A stretch of DNA of 64,000 bases. Origin: Betaproteobacteria bacterium (GTDB lineage: Bacteria; Pseudomonadota; Gammaproteobacteria; Burkholderiales; Ga0077523). This document shows positions 1 through 9,004 of this stretch, one piece after another. The notes under the pieces were generated by a model. The model was not told the origin of the DNA. It ran no database searches and was given only the letters and a program-made list of their open reading frames with translations. Made by a program: the position numbers and the translations under genes. Within the stretch, counting starts at the first letter, position 1, and each line of letters begins with the position of its first letter. The stretch covers positions 558,001 to 622,000 of the forward strand of contig JADJPK010000005.1 of NCBI GenBank assembly GCA_016713305.1, written 5' to 3'.

Positions 1-766
1 GGGACTTCGCCATCGCCCGCAGAACGATCTGGTCGAGCGCGTCGGGAATTCCATGCCTAAGTTCCGACGGCGGCGTGGGTTCGATGTTGATGACCTGGTA
101 GAGAAGGCTGGCGCGGCTCGACCCCTGGAACGGCAGCTTCCCGGTCAGCAGTTGGTACATGACGACGCCGAGCGAATAGATGTCCGTCTGATGCGATACC
201 TGCTTCTCCTGTACCTGCTCGGGTGACATGTAAGCAGGAGATCCCACCCCGGTCAGGAACGTGTGTTCGGCCTGGCCGAAGTAGGACGCGCCGAAATCGG
301 AGATCTTGATGTCCGTGTCGCCACGGATGAGGATGTTCGCCGGCTTGATGTCGCAGTGGATCACGCCCTGGCGATGGGCGTAATCCAGCGCCACCGTCGC
401 CTTGAAGATGATCTCCACGAGCCGGTCGAGCGGCAGGAGGGCATCGGGGGTGCAGTACTGGTCCAGCGTACCGCCGTCCACGCATTCCATGACGAGATAG
501 CTCATGGATTCCTCGGTCGCGGCATCGTAGATGGCCACGATGTGCGGGTGATTCAGCTTGCCGGCCAGTGCGGCCTCGTTCATGAAGACGCGCCGGTAAC
601 GGCGGTTCATGTCGCTCTCGACCGCTCCGGCAGACTTCACGACCTTGATGGCGACTTCGCGGTCGTGAAAGGCGTCCTCCGCGAGGTAGACGCAGCTCGT
701 CGCACCCCGTCCGAGTTCACGGATCACCCGGTACTTGCCGATGGTTTCGGGGAGCTTTTCCGACAT
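1..766 (-). CDS. Serine/threonine protein kinase (C-terminal part outside window)
   Basis: Hanks-type Ser/Thr kinase, cut by the window edge; about 255 N-terminal residues are visible, starting at the ATG at 764-766. The translation shows the glycine-rich loop (ELGRGATSCVY, residues 18-27), the ATP-anchoring lysine K41, the catalytic loop HCDIKPANI near residue 137, a DFG motif, and SPE in place of APE in GSPAYMSPEQ. The HRD arginine is cysteine, so this is a non-RD kinase, which usually means it is not controlled by activation-loop phosphorylation. It closely resembles the kinase at 28261-29523, which carries a cyclic-nucleotide-binding domain; whether this one does is not visible. No clear Shine-Dalgarno sequence precedes the ATG. 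The kinase call is firm; the substrate is unknown. Confidence 0.92.
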   Translation of the reverse strand, partial: MSEKLPETIGKYRVIRELGRGATSCVYLAEDAFHDREVAIKVVKSAGAVESDMNRRYRRVFMNEAALAGKLNHPHIVAIYDAATEESMSYLVMECVDGGTLDQYCTPDALLPLDRLVEIIFKATVALDYAHRQGVIHCDIKPANILIRGDTDIKISDFGASYFGQAEHTFLTGVGSPAYMSPEQVQEKQVSHQTDIYSLGVVMYQLLTGKLPFQGSSRASLLYQVINIEPTPPSELRHGIPDALDQIVLRAMAKS

Positions 767-860
767 GCCGTCACTGGTTCTGGCCCGCCACGATCGCAGC
801 GGGAACCCCTGAGGCTTACGGCGTCTCCCCGGGCAACTTGAGGTTTTGCGAGGTTCAGGC

Positions 861-1484
861 TCAGTTGAGGAAGGGGACCTTCATCCCGGCTGCCACCGCC
901 GGACGCGCACCGATCACGTCGAACCATTTCTTCACGTGGGGGAAGTCCGCCAGATCCACCTTGTGCCATTCGTGCCGCGCCACCCACGGATAGGTCGCCA
1001 TGTCGGCAATGGAGTACTCGTCGGCGAGGAACTCATGGCTTCCGAGATGCCTGTCCAGCACGCCGTAGAGACGGCGCGTTTCCCCGGTGTAACGCTCGAT
1101 GGCATAAGGCACCGGTTCCGGAGCCGACCTCAGGAAGTGGTGAACCTGGCCGAACATGGGCCCGATACCGCCCATCTGGAACATCAGCCACTGGAGGGCC
1201 TGCCATCTGGGGCCTGGCTGGGCCGGCAGGAATCGTCCTGTCTTGCCCGCGAGGTACACGAGAATGGCACCCGATTCGAACAGGTTGAACGGCTTGCCGT
1301 CCGGGCCGTCGTCATCGACGATCGCAGGAATCTTGCCGTTGGGATTGATGGCCAGGAATTCCGCGGTGAACTGCTCGTTCTTGCCGATGTTGATCGCGTG
1401 GGTGCGATAGGGAAGTCCGCACTCCTCGAGCATGATGGAAACCTTCCTGCCGTTCGGAGTGCCCCACGTGTAGAGATCGATCAT
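861..1484 (-). CDS. yfcG: Nu-class glutathione transferase / disulfide-bond oxidoreductase (YfcG type)
   Basis: A 207-residue cytosolic GST-fold protein. Residues 1-12 carry the TPNG signature of the Nu class, in which Thr9 and Asn11 bind glutathione sulfur. FESGAILVYLA, PYAIERY and DYSIAD-like (EYSIAD) motifs follow, as in Escherichia coli YfcG. Family members reduce disulfides with glutathione and show little classical transferase activity. The start is the ATG at 1482-1484, set 7 bases after GGAGGAAGG; a longer reading up to 1547 adds 21 residues with no homology. It is last in a minus-strand series after cca, with a 59-base gap. The family is clear; the physiological substrate is not known. 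Confidence 0.9.
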   Translation of the reverse strand: MIDLYTWGTPNGRKVSIMLEECGLPYRTHAINIGKNEQFTAEFLAINPNGKIPAIVDDDGPDGKPFNLFESGAILVYLAGKTGRFLPAQPGPRWQALQWLMFQMGGIGPMFGQVHHFLRSAPEPVPYAIERYTGETRRLYGVLDRHLGSHEFLADEYSIADMATYPWVARHEWHKVDLADFPHVKKWFDVIGARPAVAAGMKVPFLN

Positions 1485-1543
1485 CTTCCTTCCTCCAATG
1501 GGCCGGCGTGCCGGCTGTTCAAGCGCTCCGTCCCGGAGCGGGG

Positions 1544-2653
1544 TCATCTGGTTCCGGCCTTGACGGCGTCCACTCTGGCGCGACGAAGATGCTCGGCGAT
1601 GTCCTGGCCGCCGTGTCGACGCGCCACGGACTGCGCGTCCACGGTCTGGGCCAGCGTCAACGCCCTCCTCAGTGCCGCGTCAGGAGGGAAGCTTGCCGGC
1701 TTCTTGCCGTCCTCGACCGCCGCCACCCATACCATTTCGAAGAATCGGCCTGGTCTCCGGAACGCATCGGCGCCATAGAGCAGGGACACGATCGACTCGG
1801 CGTCGAGCCGGTCCGCCAGACGAGCGCTCGCCAGGTGCCTTGTGCAAAGCCCCGCCAGTTCGCTGCAGTCGTTGGGCACCCGAAGTGATGCGCACAGTGC
1901 AGGAAGCGCGGGCCCCAGAGGGTGGGCCGCGAGGGCGAAACGGACCGTGAGGGGCCCTCGCTGGTCGGCGGCCAGATCCAGCAGGTTCAGGATCTCGCGC
2001 CCTCTCTCCCTGCGTGGGTCCAGGAGTGCGGACCAGGAGGCCGCGATGCGGGCGAGGGCGCCGCATTCGGCGAGGATCTCGAACATGACGGAAGGCCGAT
2101 CCTCCAGCAGCCCGCGGGAGATCTCCTGCCAGACGCGTTCCGGAACGAGATGGTCCGCTTCGCCCGTGTCGACCATGTGGCGCATGAGAACCAGCGTCTC
2201 CTCGGCGACCGTGAACCCGAACCGGGCGGCAAATCGCGCGACCCGCAGAATGCGCACGGGGTCCTCCACGAATGCCGGGCTGACGTGACGCAGCACTCCG
2301 GCCGCCAGATCGCGGCGACCACCGTATGGATCGATGAGTTCCCCGGCTTCTCCGCGCGCCATTGCGTTGATGGTGAGATCCCTTCGCGCGAGGTCCTCCT
2401 CCAGGGTTACGTCGGGAGAGGCGTGGACCGAGAACCCCTTGTAGCCACGTCCGCTCTTGCGCTCCGTCCGCGCAAGCGCATGTTCCTCGTGCGTGCGGGG
2501 ATGGAGGAAGACAGGGAAATCCTTCCCGACGGGTTCGTACCCCAGCTCGATCATCTGCTCGGGGGTGGCGCCCACGACCACGTAGTCGCGATCCTGCACT
2601 TCCCGGCCCAGCAGCTCGTCGCGGACCGCGCCGCCCACACGATAGATCTTCAC
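1544..2653 (-). CDS. cca: CCA-adding tRNA nucleotidyltransferase with degenerate HD domain
   Basis: This enzyme adds or repairs the 3' CCA end of tRNAs. The nucleotidyltransferase head is intact: GGAVRD (residues 7-12), catalytic Asp21 and Asp23 in DRDYVVVG, and RRDLTINAM. At 369 residues it is about 40 shorter than the E. coli enzyme (412), and the shortening falls in the HD phosphohydrolase region. Where the family reads roughly FAALVHDLG, this protein reads FALAAHPLG, so the HD aspartate is proline. The flanking histidine-rich segments are also missing. CCA addition is therefore expected, while the phosphatase/phosphodiesterase activities of multifunctional Cca are probably lost. It follows the reductase gene by 19 bases, so the two are probably co-transcribed. 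Confidence 0.93.
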   Translation of the reverse strand: MKIYRVGGAVRDELLGREVQDRDYVVVGATPEQMIELGYEPVGKDFPVFLHPRTHEEHALARTERKSGRGYKGFSVHASPDVTLEEDLARRDLTINAMARGEAGELIDPYGGRRDLAAGVLRHVSPAFVEDPVRILRVARFAARFGFTVAEETLVLMRHMVDTGEADHLVPERVWQEISRGLLEDRPSVMFEILAECGALARIAASWSALLDPRRERGREILNLLDLAADQRGPLTVRFALAAHPLGPALPALCASLRVPNDCSELAGLCTRHLASARLADRLDAESIVSLLYGADAFRRPGRFFEMVWVAAVEDGKKPASFPPDAALRRALTLAQTVDAQSVARRHGGQDIAEHLRRARVDAVKAGTR

Positions 2654-2672
2654 CGCATCGTCCCCCGCGTCC

Positions 2673-3626
2673 TCATCGGCGCGCGCGGGATCGCAGTCCG
2701 TTGTAGCGCATGCGCGACGTGCGTTGGCCGATGTAGAGAGGCGCGACCGCTTCCAGCGGTGTCGGCGTGAGACCGAAGACCGCGGGAAAGGCGCATCCGC
2801 AGACGTTGTCTGTCTGCATCGACTTCAGGTTGTCGCGCGACATGAGTCTGCCGGGCAGATGCTCCAGTACGAACGCCTGCAGGCTTGCGAGGGAATCCGG
2901 AAGCCCGATGACCGTGCGGTGCAGGCCCCGCAGGTCCGCACTGTATTGAACCAATTGCCGCAGGGTGTAGACCGTGGGGCCGCACAACTCGTAGCGCTGC
3001 GCACGGCAGGCCGGGTCGTCGAGGCACGACGCGATCGCATGAGCGACGTCTTCCACGAACACGGGCTGGAACCGGGCATCCGGGCGGCCCAGAGGGAGCA
3101 CGGGAAAAAGTGCTGCGAGTTCCGCGAACATGGCGAGGAACCGGTCGCCCCGGCCGAACATGACCGAAGGCCGGAACACGGTGGTGGCAATGCCATGGTC
3201 TTCGGCCCTGGCAATCTCGACCTCACCCGCTGCTTTCGAACGGAGATAGGCGCTGGCACCCGAGTCCGATGCACCCAGTGCGCTCACGTGGACGAGGCGC
3301 GGAACTGCCGCGTCCCGGCACGCGGAGACGATTCGCGCCGGCAACTGCGCGTGAGTCTCCCGGAATCCGCGAGACGGCGAGTCGTGCAGGATTCCCACGA
3401 GATTGACGACCGCATCGCAACCCTGCACGACTTCCCCCAGCGCGCGGGGGTCGTGGATGTCCGTACGCAGCACTTCGACGGTGGGCAGCAGGATCAGCGT
3501 GTCCTTCGCCCGTTCGCGATTGCGTGTGGGCACCCGGACGGCGATGCCGCGAGCCGTCAGGATCTCGGCGAGGTGGCGGCCCAGGAAGCCGCTGCCGCCC
3601 AGCAGGCAGACAGATCGAATGTTCAT
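2673..3626 (-). CDS. NAD(P)-binding reductase, complex I NDUFA9-like family
   Basis: A 317-residue atypical short-chain dehydrogenase/epimerase. The Rossmann motif GGSGFLG is at residues 10-16, and NLVGIL and FRPSVMFGRGD mark the NDUFA9-like branch, related to the accessory subunit of mitochondrial complex I. These proteins bind NAD(P)H; their bacterial role is unsettled, with proposals in quinone or lipid metabolism. The gene lies between slt (upstream on this strand) and cca (19 bases downstream), an arrangement I recognise from betaproteobacteria. No signal peptide is visible, so it should be cytoplasmic. The family is secure; the function is not. Confidence 0.88.
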   Translation of the reverse strand: MNIRSVCLLGGSGFLGRHLAEILTARGIAVRVPTRNRERAKDTLILLPTVEVLRTDIHDPRALGEVVQGCDAVVNLVGILHDSPSRGFRETHAQLPARIVSACRDAAVPRLVHVSALGASDSGASAYLRSKAAGEVEIARAEDHGIATTVFRPSVMFGRGDRFLAMFAELAALFPVLPLGRPDARFQPVFVEDVAHAIASCLDDPACRAQRYELCGPTVYTLRQLVQYSADLRGLHRTVIGLPDSLASLQAFVLEHLPGRLMSRDNLKSMQTDNVCGCAFPAVFGLTPTPLEAVAPLYIGQRTSRMRYNGLRSRARR

Positions 3627-3737
3627 GTTCGGGGACTGGTCGCGGCGCGACGGGACGGGGTGGCGAACGTCAAAATTCTAGGGAAGGTCCGCGCGATGCG
3701 CGAGGGAATCGTGCTGCGGAATCGATCTGCCCGTCGG

Positions 3738-5648
3738 TCAGGAGCCGCCATCGGACCCGGGGGACCGGGCGGGCACGGTTCCGATCCGCTCCGTCAGCGT
3801 TTCCATCTGCCTCCCGAACAGACGCGCATACTGGACGGCATTCGCCATGACCTTGCGGACGTACTCTCGCGTTTCGAGAAAAGGGATCGTATCGATGTAG
3901 ATGGCGCCTTCCATGGGTGCGGCGGCGCGCCAGACCTGGGCACGCCGCGGTCCGGCGTTGTATGCGGCCGAGGCGAGAACCGGACTGCCGTCGAGTTGCA
4001 CGAGCACGTGCTTGAGGTAGAAGGTGCCGAAACTGATGTTCGCATCGGGCGTGTTGTCGATGGCGGAACGCCAATCCTTCAGGCCCAGCTTGCGGGCGAC
4101 CCAGCGGGCCGTGTCGGGCATGATCTGCATCAGACCGGACGCGCCGACCCCGGAGCGTGCAGCCGCATTGAACCGGCTCTCCTGCCGGATGAGCCCGTAC
4201 AACCATGCATCGTCCACCTCGAACTCGCGAGCCCGTGCCCGGAGCTGTTCCTGGAACGGGGTGGGATAGCGGAGTTCGAGGTTGGTCAGTTTCCTGGTCT
4301 TGTCGGCCGTGGCGATCGCGCGTTCGTACCACCCTTCGCGCCGCGCCAGTTCCGCCGCGCCGAGCAGCGAGACGTCATCCAGGTCCCGCACGGTCCAGAT
4401 CCATTCCAGATTGCCCTCGTATCGCATGCCCAGCCTGTACCAGGCCAATGCGCGTGCGATCCCTGGGATGCGCGAGGCGTTGCGCACGTCGTCTTCCGAG
4501 GGCTTGTAGTAGGTGGGAGCGGGGCCGACCGAAGGACCGAGTTCCTCGGACGCGAGCTGTGCGTGGAAGTGGTGCTCTCCCGCCAGCACGGCCAGAATCG
4601 GCATGGCCTCGGGCTCGCGTCCCAGCCTGCGCAGGCTGCGGGCCTTCCAGTAGCGCCACACCGCCCTGTCGCGATACTCCGGCTCCATCGACTCGATGCT
4701 GCGCAGCACTTCCTCCCAGTTCTGCTCCCTCAGCGCTGCACGCGCACGCCATTCCAGCTGCGACGCGTCCAGGCGCGTGTCGGCCGCCTTGCGGAACCAG
4801 TCCAGCGCCTGCGCCGAATGCCTGCGTGCCGCAGCCACGGCGATGAGACCCCAGCCGGCTTCGCGGTCGTCCCTGGAGAACGAACCGCTCAGGCGCTGCC
4901 AGGAAGACGCCGCGTTCTCGGGAAAGTTGGAGGCCACGCGGCTCAGGGCGAACAGAGCCACTTCGCGTTCGGCACGGGTGCGCGTGCCGAGGCGCTTGTC
5001 GGACAGGTAGCGGTCCGGATTGCGGATCGCGCTGTCGAGGCGCTTCGCGTCGGCCGCGGACCAGGCGGATGCGCGCTGGAGCATTGCCTTGCCGAGCGTT
5101 GTGTTGCCTGCCATGAATGCGAGGCGGGCGCGGGCGAGGATGTCGGCGTCCTTCAGCACGCCTGACGTGAACATGGCCTCGAACACGGAGGAACAGGACT
5201 CCGGAAGATCGCGGCCCGCGAACCACCGCGCCTTGTTCGCCTCCAGCACCCGGCTATCCCGCCGCACAGCCGCCTGCAACTGGAGGCACTGGAGATCCGT
5301 GTCCGGGTCGACGAGGGCGTTCCAGTCCTGCTCGAAGGCATTCCACTGCTGCGCCTTCGCCAATACTCGCAGCCAGTCGGCCCGCAGGCGGTTCGCCACC
5401 AGTTGACCCGAGTAACGCTCGAGATACTGTCTGACATCGTCCCGGGGGAACTCGTTGAGCCTGGCCTTCAGCTGCCACAGTTCCACATAGGGATAGAGCG
5501 GATGCTCCCGCAGCGACGGGACCAGCTCGCTGACGCGCTGCCACTGCCCCCGCTGCACCGCATCGCGCGCATCGAGGAACTCCGCATCGCCGGCAGCGGC
5601 GAAAAGCCGGAGCGGAAAGACGAGCGCGAGCAGCCAGAGGATGCGCAT
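3738..5648 (-). CDS. slt: Soluble lytic murein transglycosylase
   Basis: A periplasmic enzyme that cleaves the MurNAc-GlcNAc bond of peptidoglycan and forms 1,6-anhydromuropeptides. The start is the ATG at 5646-5648, which gives a signal peptide (MRILWLLALVFPLRLFAAAG) and a 636-residue protein, close to E. coli Slt70 (645). A long alpha-superhelical N-terminal domain precedes the catalytic lysozyme-like domain, with the catalytic Glu near residue 490 in LIRQESRFN, then GLMQIMPDTA and AYNAGP. A longer reading to 5762 would hide the signal peptide. The ATG overlaps the ilvA stop codon (TGATG), which points to translational coupling. The gap to the next gene is 111 bases. Confidence 0.95.
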   Translation of the reverse strand: MRILWLLALVFPLRLFAAAGDAEFLDARDAVQRGQWQRVSELVPSLREHPLYPYVELWQLKARLNEFPRDDVRQYLERYSGQLVANRLRADWLRVLAKAQQWNAFEQDWNALVDPDTDLQCLQLQAAVRRDSRVLEANKARWFAGRDLPESCSSVFEAMFTSGVLKDADILARARLAFMAGNTTLGKAMLQRASAWSAADAKRLDSAIRNPDRYLSDKRLGTRTRAEREVALFALSRVASNFPENAASSWQRLSGSFSRDDREAGWGLIAVAAARRHSAQALDWFRKAADTRLDASQLEWRARAALREQNWEEVLRSIESMEPEYRDRAVWRYWKARSLRRLGREPEAMPILAVLAGEHHFHAQLASEELGPSVGPAPTYYKPSEDDVRNASRIPGIARALAWYRLGMRYEGNLEWIWTVRDLDDVSLLGAAELARREGWYERAIATADKTRKLTNLELRYPTPFQEQLRARAREFEVDDAWLYGLIRQESRFNAAARSGVGASGLMQIMPDTARWVARKLGLKDWRSAIDNTPDANISFGTFYLKHVLVQLDGSPVLASAAYNAGPRRAQVWRAAAPMEGAIYIDTIPFLETREYVRKVMANAVQYARLFGRQMETLTERIGTVPARSPGSDGGS

Positions 5649-7156
5649 CAGAGGAACAGGCGGAACGCCGGATTGTCCGTCTCGTCCCAGTGCGGATAGG
5701 CGAGATCGCGCAAGAACCGGCGGAATGCCCCGCGCGCAGGGGGGGGAACCTGCATTCCGCACAGCACCCGCCCGTAGGCGGCGCCGTGGTTACGATAGTG
5801 AAAGAGGCTGATGTTCCACTCCGGACTCATGGCATCGAGGAATTGCATCAGTGCACCGGGCCGTTCCGGGAATTCGAACCGGGTCAGCCTCTCGTGTGCC
5901 GCACGGGGGGCGCGCCCGCCGACCATGTGCCGCACGTGCAGCTTGGCCATTTCGTTGTCGCTGAAATCCCGTGCCTTCAAACCCGCACCGTCCAGTGTTC
6001 GCAGAAGCTGACGGATTTCGTCACGGCCGGCCGTCTGCACGCCGACGAACACGTGGCCTTCATCGGCATCGGCATAGCGGTAGTTGAACTCGGTGACGTT
6101 GCGGCGCCCCAGCACCTCGCAGAAACGGCGGAAGCTGCCTGGCCTCTCGGGGATTGTCACCGCGATGATGGCCTCGCGTCGTTCGCCCAGTTCCGCCCGT
6201 TCGGCAACGTACCGGAGCCGGTCGAAGTTCATGTTGGCGCCGCAGGCGACGGCGACGAGCGTCTTGCCCTGGCTGCGCTGGCGTTCGCTCCAGGCCTTGG
6301 CGCCCGCAACTGCCAGCGCTCCGGCGGGTTCGAGCACGGTCCGGGTGTCCTCGAAGACATCCTTGATCGCCGCACAAATGGCATCGCTGTCCACCAGGAC
6401 CATGTCGTCCACGACTTCCCGCGCCAGCCGGAACGTCTCTCGCCCCACCTGCTTCACCGCCACCCCATCCGCGAACAACCCCACATTTGTCAGCCGGACG
6501 CGGCGTCCGGTTCGCAGCGATCGGGTCATGGCGTCCGAATCGGCGGGCTCGACGCCTATCACGCGTATGCCGGGACGCAGGCTCTTCACGTAGCTGCCGA
6601 TGCCGGCGATGAGCCCGCCCCCGCCGACGGCGACGAAGATGGCGTCGATGGGCCCCGGATGCCGCTGCAGGATCTCCATGCCGACCGTCCCCTGTCCGGC
6701 GATGACCTCCGGATCGTCGTACGGATGGATGAACGTGAGTCCCTGCTTGCGCCCCACCTCCAGCGCCTTCGCGTAGGCATCGTCGTAGGAGTCGCCTGCG
6801 AGGAGGACTTCTCCGCCACGGGCCGCGACCGCATCGACCTTGATGCCGGGTGTGGTGACCGGCATGACGATGACGGCACGGCACCCCAGGCGCTGAGCGG
6901 ACAGCGCGACTCCCTGGGCATGATTGCCGGCGGACGCGGCGATGACCCCGCGCTGGAGTGCGGCCGCGGACAGCCCGGCCATCTTGTTGTAGGCCCCTCG
7001 GATCTTGAACGAGAAGACCGGCTGCAGGTCCTCGCGCTTCAGCAGCAGCGTGTGCCCGAGCCTCCGCGAAAGCAGCGGCGCGGCTTCCAGCGGTGTCTCG
7101 ACGGCGACGTCGTAGACGCGAGCGTTCAGGATTCGGGTGAGATAGTCGGACTTCAT
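5648..7156 (-). CDS. ilvA: Threonine ammonia-lyase, biosynthetic
   Basis: A PLP enzyme converting L-threonine to 2-oxobutanoate, the first step committed to isoleucine. It has 502 residues, the length of the long biosynthetic form. The PLP lysine is Lys51 in SFKIRGAYNK, SAGNHAQGVA follows, and the phosphate-binding glycine loop is VGGGGLI. The C-terminal third holds two ACT-like regulatory domains (from about residue 330), which in the family bind isoleucine and valine. It is the first gene of the minus-strand run and overlaps slt by three bases. It stands 13 kb from ilvBHC in this window, so the isoleucine genes are not one operon here. The ATG at 7154-7156 fits the family N-terminus. Confidence 0.96.
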   Translation of the reverse strand: MKSDYLTRILNARVYDVAVETPLEAAPLLSRRLGHTLLLKREDLQPVFSFKIRGAYNKMAGLSAAALQRGVIAASAGNHAQGVALSAQRLGCRAVIVMPVTTPGIKVDAVAARGGEVLLAGDSYDDAYAKALEVGRKQGLTFIHPYDDPEVIAGQGTVGMEILQRHPGPIDAIFVAVGGGGLIAGIGSYVKSLRPGIRVIGVEPADSDAMTRSLRTGRRVRLTNVGLFADGVAVKQVGRETFRLAREVVDDMVLVDSDAICAAIKDVFEDTRTVLEPAGALAVAGAKAWSERQRSQGKTLVAVACGANMNFDRLRYVAERAELGERREAIIAVTIPERPGSFRRFCEVLGRRNVTEFNYRYADADEGHVFVGVQTAGRDEIRQLLRTLDGAGLKARDFSDNEMAKLHVRHMVGGRAPRAAHERLTRFEFPERPGALMQFLDAMSPEWNISLFHYRNHGAAYGRVLCGMQVPPPARGAFRRFLRDLAYPHWDETDNPAFRLFL

Positions 7157-7281
7157 GGGCGCCAGCCGTGCATCGAACCGCGCCGTCGCGACGCGGAATT
7201 ACCGGTCCGGAGCGATCGGCGCCGCAGCTCGGTCTCCCGCGTGCGAAACCGGTTTCGGACCGCCCGGCCCAGGGAACTTCA

Positions 7282-7310
7282 TTGAGTGCATACTAACTTG
7301 GGGCTATGCT
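7282..7310 (+). promoter_or_regulatory. Candidate sigma-70 promoter of rpiA
   Basis: TTGAGT (7282-7287) and TATGCT (7305-7310) are separated by 17 bases and match the -35 and -10 consensus at four of six positions each. Transcription would start near 7317, about 38 bases before the rpiA ATG. The site lies in the divergent gap between ilvA and rpiA. Predicted by eye only. Confidence 0.45.
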
Positions 7311-7354
7311 TCCGGTCTAGCAAGTGGCACGCGGCTCGCTTCGAGCCGTCGATC

Positions 7355-8014
7355 ATGAATCAGGATGAACTGAAGAAAGCCGTGGCGCAGGCCGCGATCA
7401 CCCATGTTCCCGCCGGGTGCATCGTGGGCGTGGGGACCGGCTCGACCGCCAATTACTTCATCGATGCGTTGGGCGACATCCGTTCGCGCATCGACGCCGC
7501 CGTCGCGAGTTCCGAGGCGTCCGCCTCGCGCCTGGCTGCCCGCGGCATCCCCGTCCTGGACCTCAACCACGTCGACGATCTGCCTGTCTATGTCGATGGT
7601 GCCGATGAAGTGACCGAACATCTCGCCATGATCAAGGGCGGGGGCGGCGCCCTCACCCGGGAGAAGATCGTCGCCGCGGTCGCCCGCAAGTTCGTCTGCA
7701 TTGCCGACCAGTCCAAGCTGGTTCCGCTGCTGGGCCGTTTCCCTCTTCCGGTCGAAGTCATCCCCATGGCGCGCTCGCATGTGGGCCGGCAGATGGTCAA
7801 GCTGGGTGGGCAGCCCGTGCTGAGAGGCGGGTTCCAGACCGACAACGGGAACGTGATCATCGACGTGCACGGGCTGAGCATTGCCGACCCGGTCGCGCTG
7901 GAAACAGAGATCAACCAGATTCCCGGGGTGGTGACGGTGGGCCTCTTCGCCCGCAGGCCCGCCGACGTGCTGCTCCTTGGTACCGACGATGGCGTCGTCA
8001 CCCGGACTCGCTGA
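7355..8014 (+). CDS. rpiA: Ribose-5-phosphate isomerase A
   Basis: Interconverts ribose 5-phosphate and ribulose 5-phosphate in the non-oxidative pentose phosphate pathway. The protein has 219 residues, the usual RpiA length. It shows the phosphate-binding GTGSTANYF near the N-terminus, the catalytic DGADEV, and KGGGGALTREK, which includes the active-site lysine and glutamate region. The start chosen is the ATG at 7355 (MNQDELKK), matching the family N-terminus; an open extension to 7286 adds 23 unrelated residues. The gene reads away from ilvA and precedes phoU by 257 bases, in which I see no other gene. Confidence 0.96.
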   Translation: MNQDELKKAVAQAAITHVPAGCIVGVGTGSTANYFIDALGDIRSRIDAAVASSEASASRLAARGIPVLDLNHVDDLPVYVDGADEVTEHLAMIKGGGGALTREKIVAAVARKFVCIADQSKLVPLLGRFPLPVEVIPMARSHVGRQMVKLGGQPVLRGGFQTDNGNVIIDVHGLSIADPVALETEINQIPGVVTVGLFARRPADVLLLGTDDGVVTRTR

Positions 8015-8271
8015 TCCTTTGGCAATGAACAGCTGCCTCGCAGATTCCGCTCGTCCGGGCGAGCAGCGGGGTTCCGCAAGCACGAACACATCCGGTGCCC
8101 GAAGCCTGCAGGTCCGGACCGCTGGGGCTGCTCGCGGTGCCGAACTCCTTCCCGCCGGGGTCGCCGATTGCCTTTCCATCGCACGCTGCCACGAAATCGT
8201 CATCGAAAGCCGTTACCGTCCTGCCGTTATGGGGCGTACAGGCACTGTCGTACACGGAGGGCGCTCCCCAC

Positions 8272-8979
8272 ATGACCAATAGCGAACACACTTCCAAGCA
8301 GTTCGACGCTGAACTCGAGGCGCTCCGTGCGCGCGTGTTGCAGATGGGCGGGCTGGTGGAAGACCAGATACGGCTGGCCCTCGATGCGCTCGTGAACGGC
8401 GATTTCGATCTCTGCACGGTCGTCGAGAACAACGATCACCGCGTCAACGGCATGGAAGTGGCCTTGGACGAGGACTGCAGCACCATCATCGCGCGCAGGC
8501 AGCCAGCCGCGAGCGATCTGCGGATGATCATGACCGTCGTGAAGACGATCACCGATCTCGAGCGGATCGGCGACGAGGCGGCCAAGATCGCCCGCATGGC
8601 CAAGCTCGTCCATGCCTCCGACCGGCTGCTGCATCCCAAGTTCGGCGAGATCCGCCGCATGGGCATTATTGCCACTGAGATGCTGCGCAAGGCCCTGGAC
8701 GCATTCGCCCGCCTGGACTTGTCCGCGTCCGGGGAGGTGGTCCGGCAAGATCAGCTCGTTGACGAGGAGTTCCGGTCGGTCATCCGGCAGCTCATCACCT
8801 TCATGATGGAAGACCCGCGTACCATCTCCGCCTCCATCGAGATCCTGTTCATCGCCAAGGCGATCGAGCGCATCGGCGATCACGCCAAGAACATCTCCGA
8901 ATACGTGATCTACATGGTCAAGGGCAAGGACGTCCGCCACGTCAGCGTGGAAGAGATCGAACGCGAGATCATGACCTGA
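8272..8979 (+). CDS. phoU: Phosphate-signalling complex protein PhoU
   Basis: PhoU links the Pst phosphate transporter to the PhoR/PhoB two-component system and restrains phosphate uptake. The product has 235 residues and shows two PhoU helical-bundle repeats, each with the E/D-rich metal-binding pattern (DLERIGDEA in the first, AIERIGDHAKNI in the second). The ATG at 8272 follows GGAGGGCG; longer readings to 8095 are not family-like. No pst genes are nearby. Instead it is followed after 25 bases by ppx, so here PhoU sits with polyphosphate turnover, a common linkage in proteobacteria. I found no convincing Pho box upstream. Confidence 0.95.
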   Translation: MTNSEHTSKQFDAELEALRARVLQMGGLVEDQIRLALDALVNGDFDLCTVVENNDHRVNGMEVALDEDCSTIIARRQPAASDLRMIMTVVKTITDLERIGDEAAKIARMAKLVHASDRLLHPKFGEIRRMGIIATEMLRKALDAFARLDLSASGEVVRQDQLVDEEFRSVIRQLITFMMEDPRTISASIEILFIAKAIERIGDHAKNISEYVIYMVKGKDVRHVSVEEIEREIMT

Positions 8980-9004
8980 GCGGTCCGCGTCGAGGCCACG
9001 CCAC

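Noticed and set aside
2724..5165. An 813-codon plus-strand open frame opposite slt and the reductase gene
   Set aside because: Antisense to two clear genes and composed of low-information Arg/Gly/His-rich sequence.
5649..5762. N-terminal extension of the lytic transglycosylase
   Set aside because: It overlaps ilvA, precedes a good signal peptide and would block export.
8190..8225. Pho box upstream of phoU
   Set aside because: Two loose CGTCAT/CGTTAC-like hexamers are present, but spaced 13 instead of 11 bases and poorly matching.
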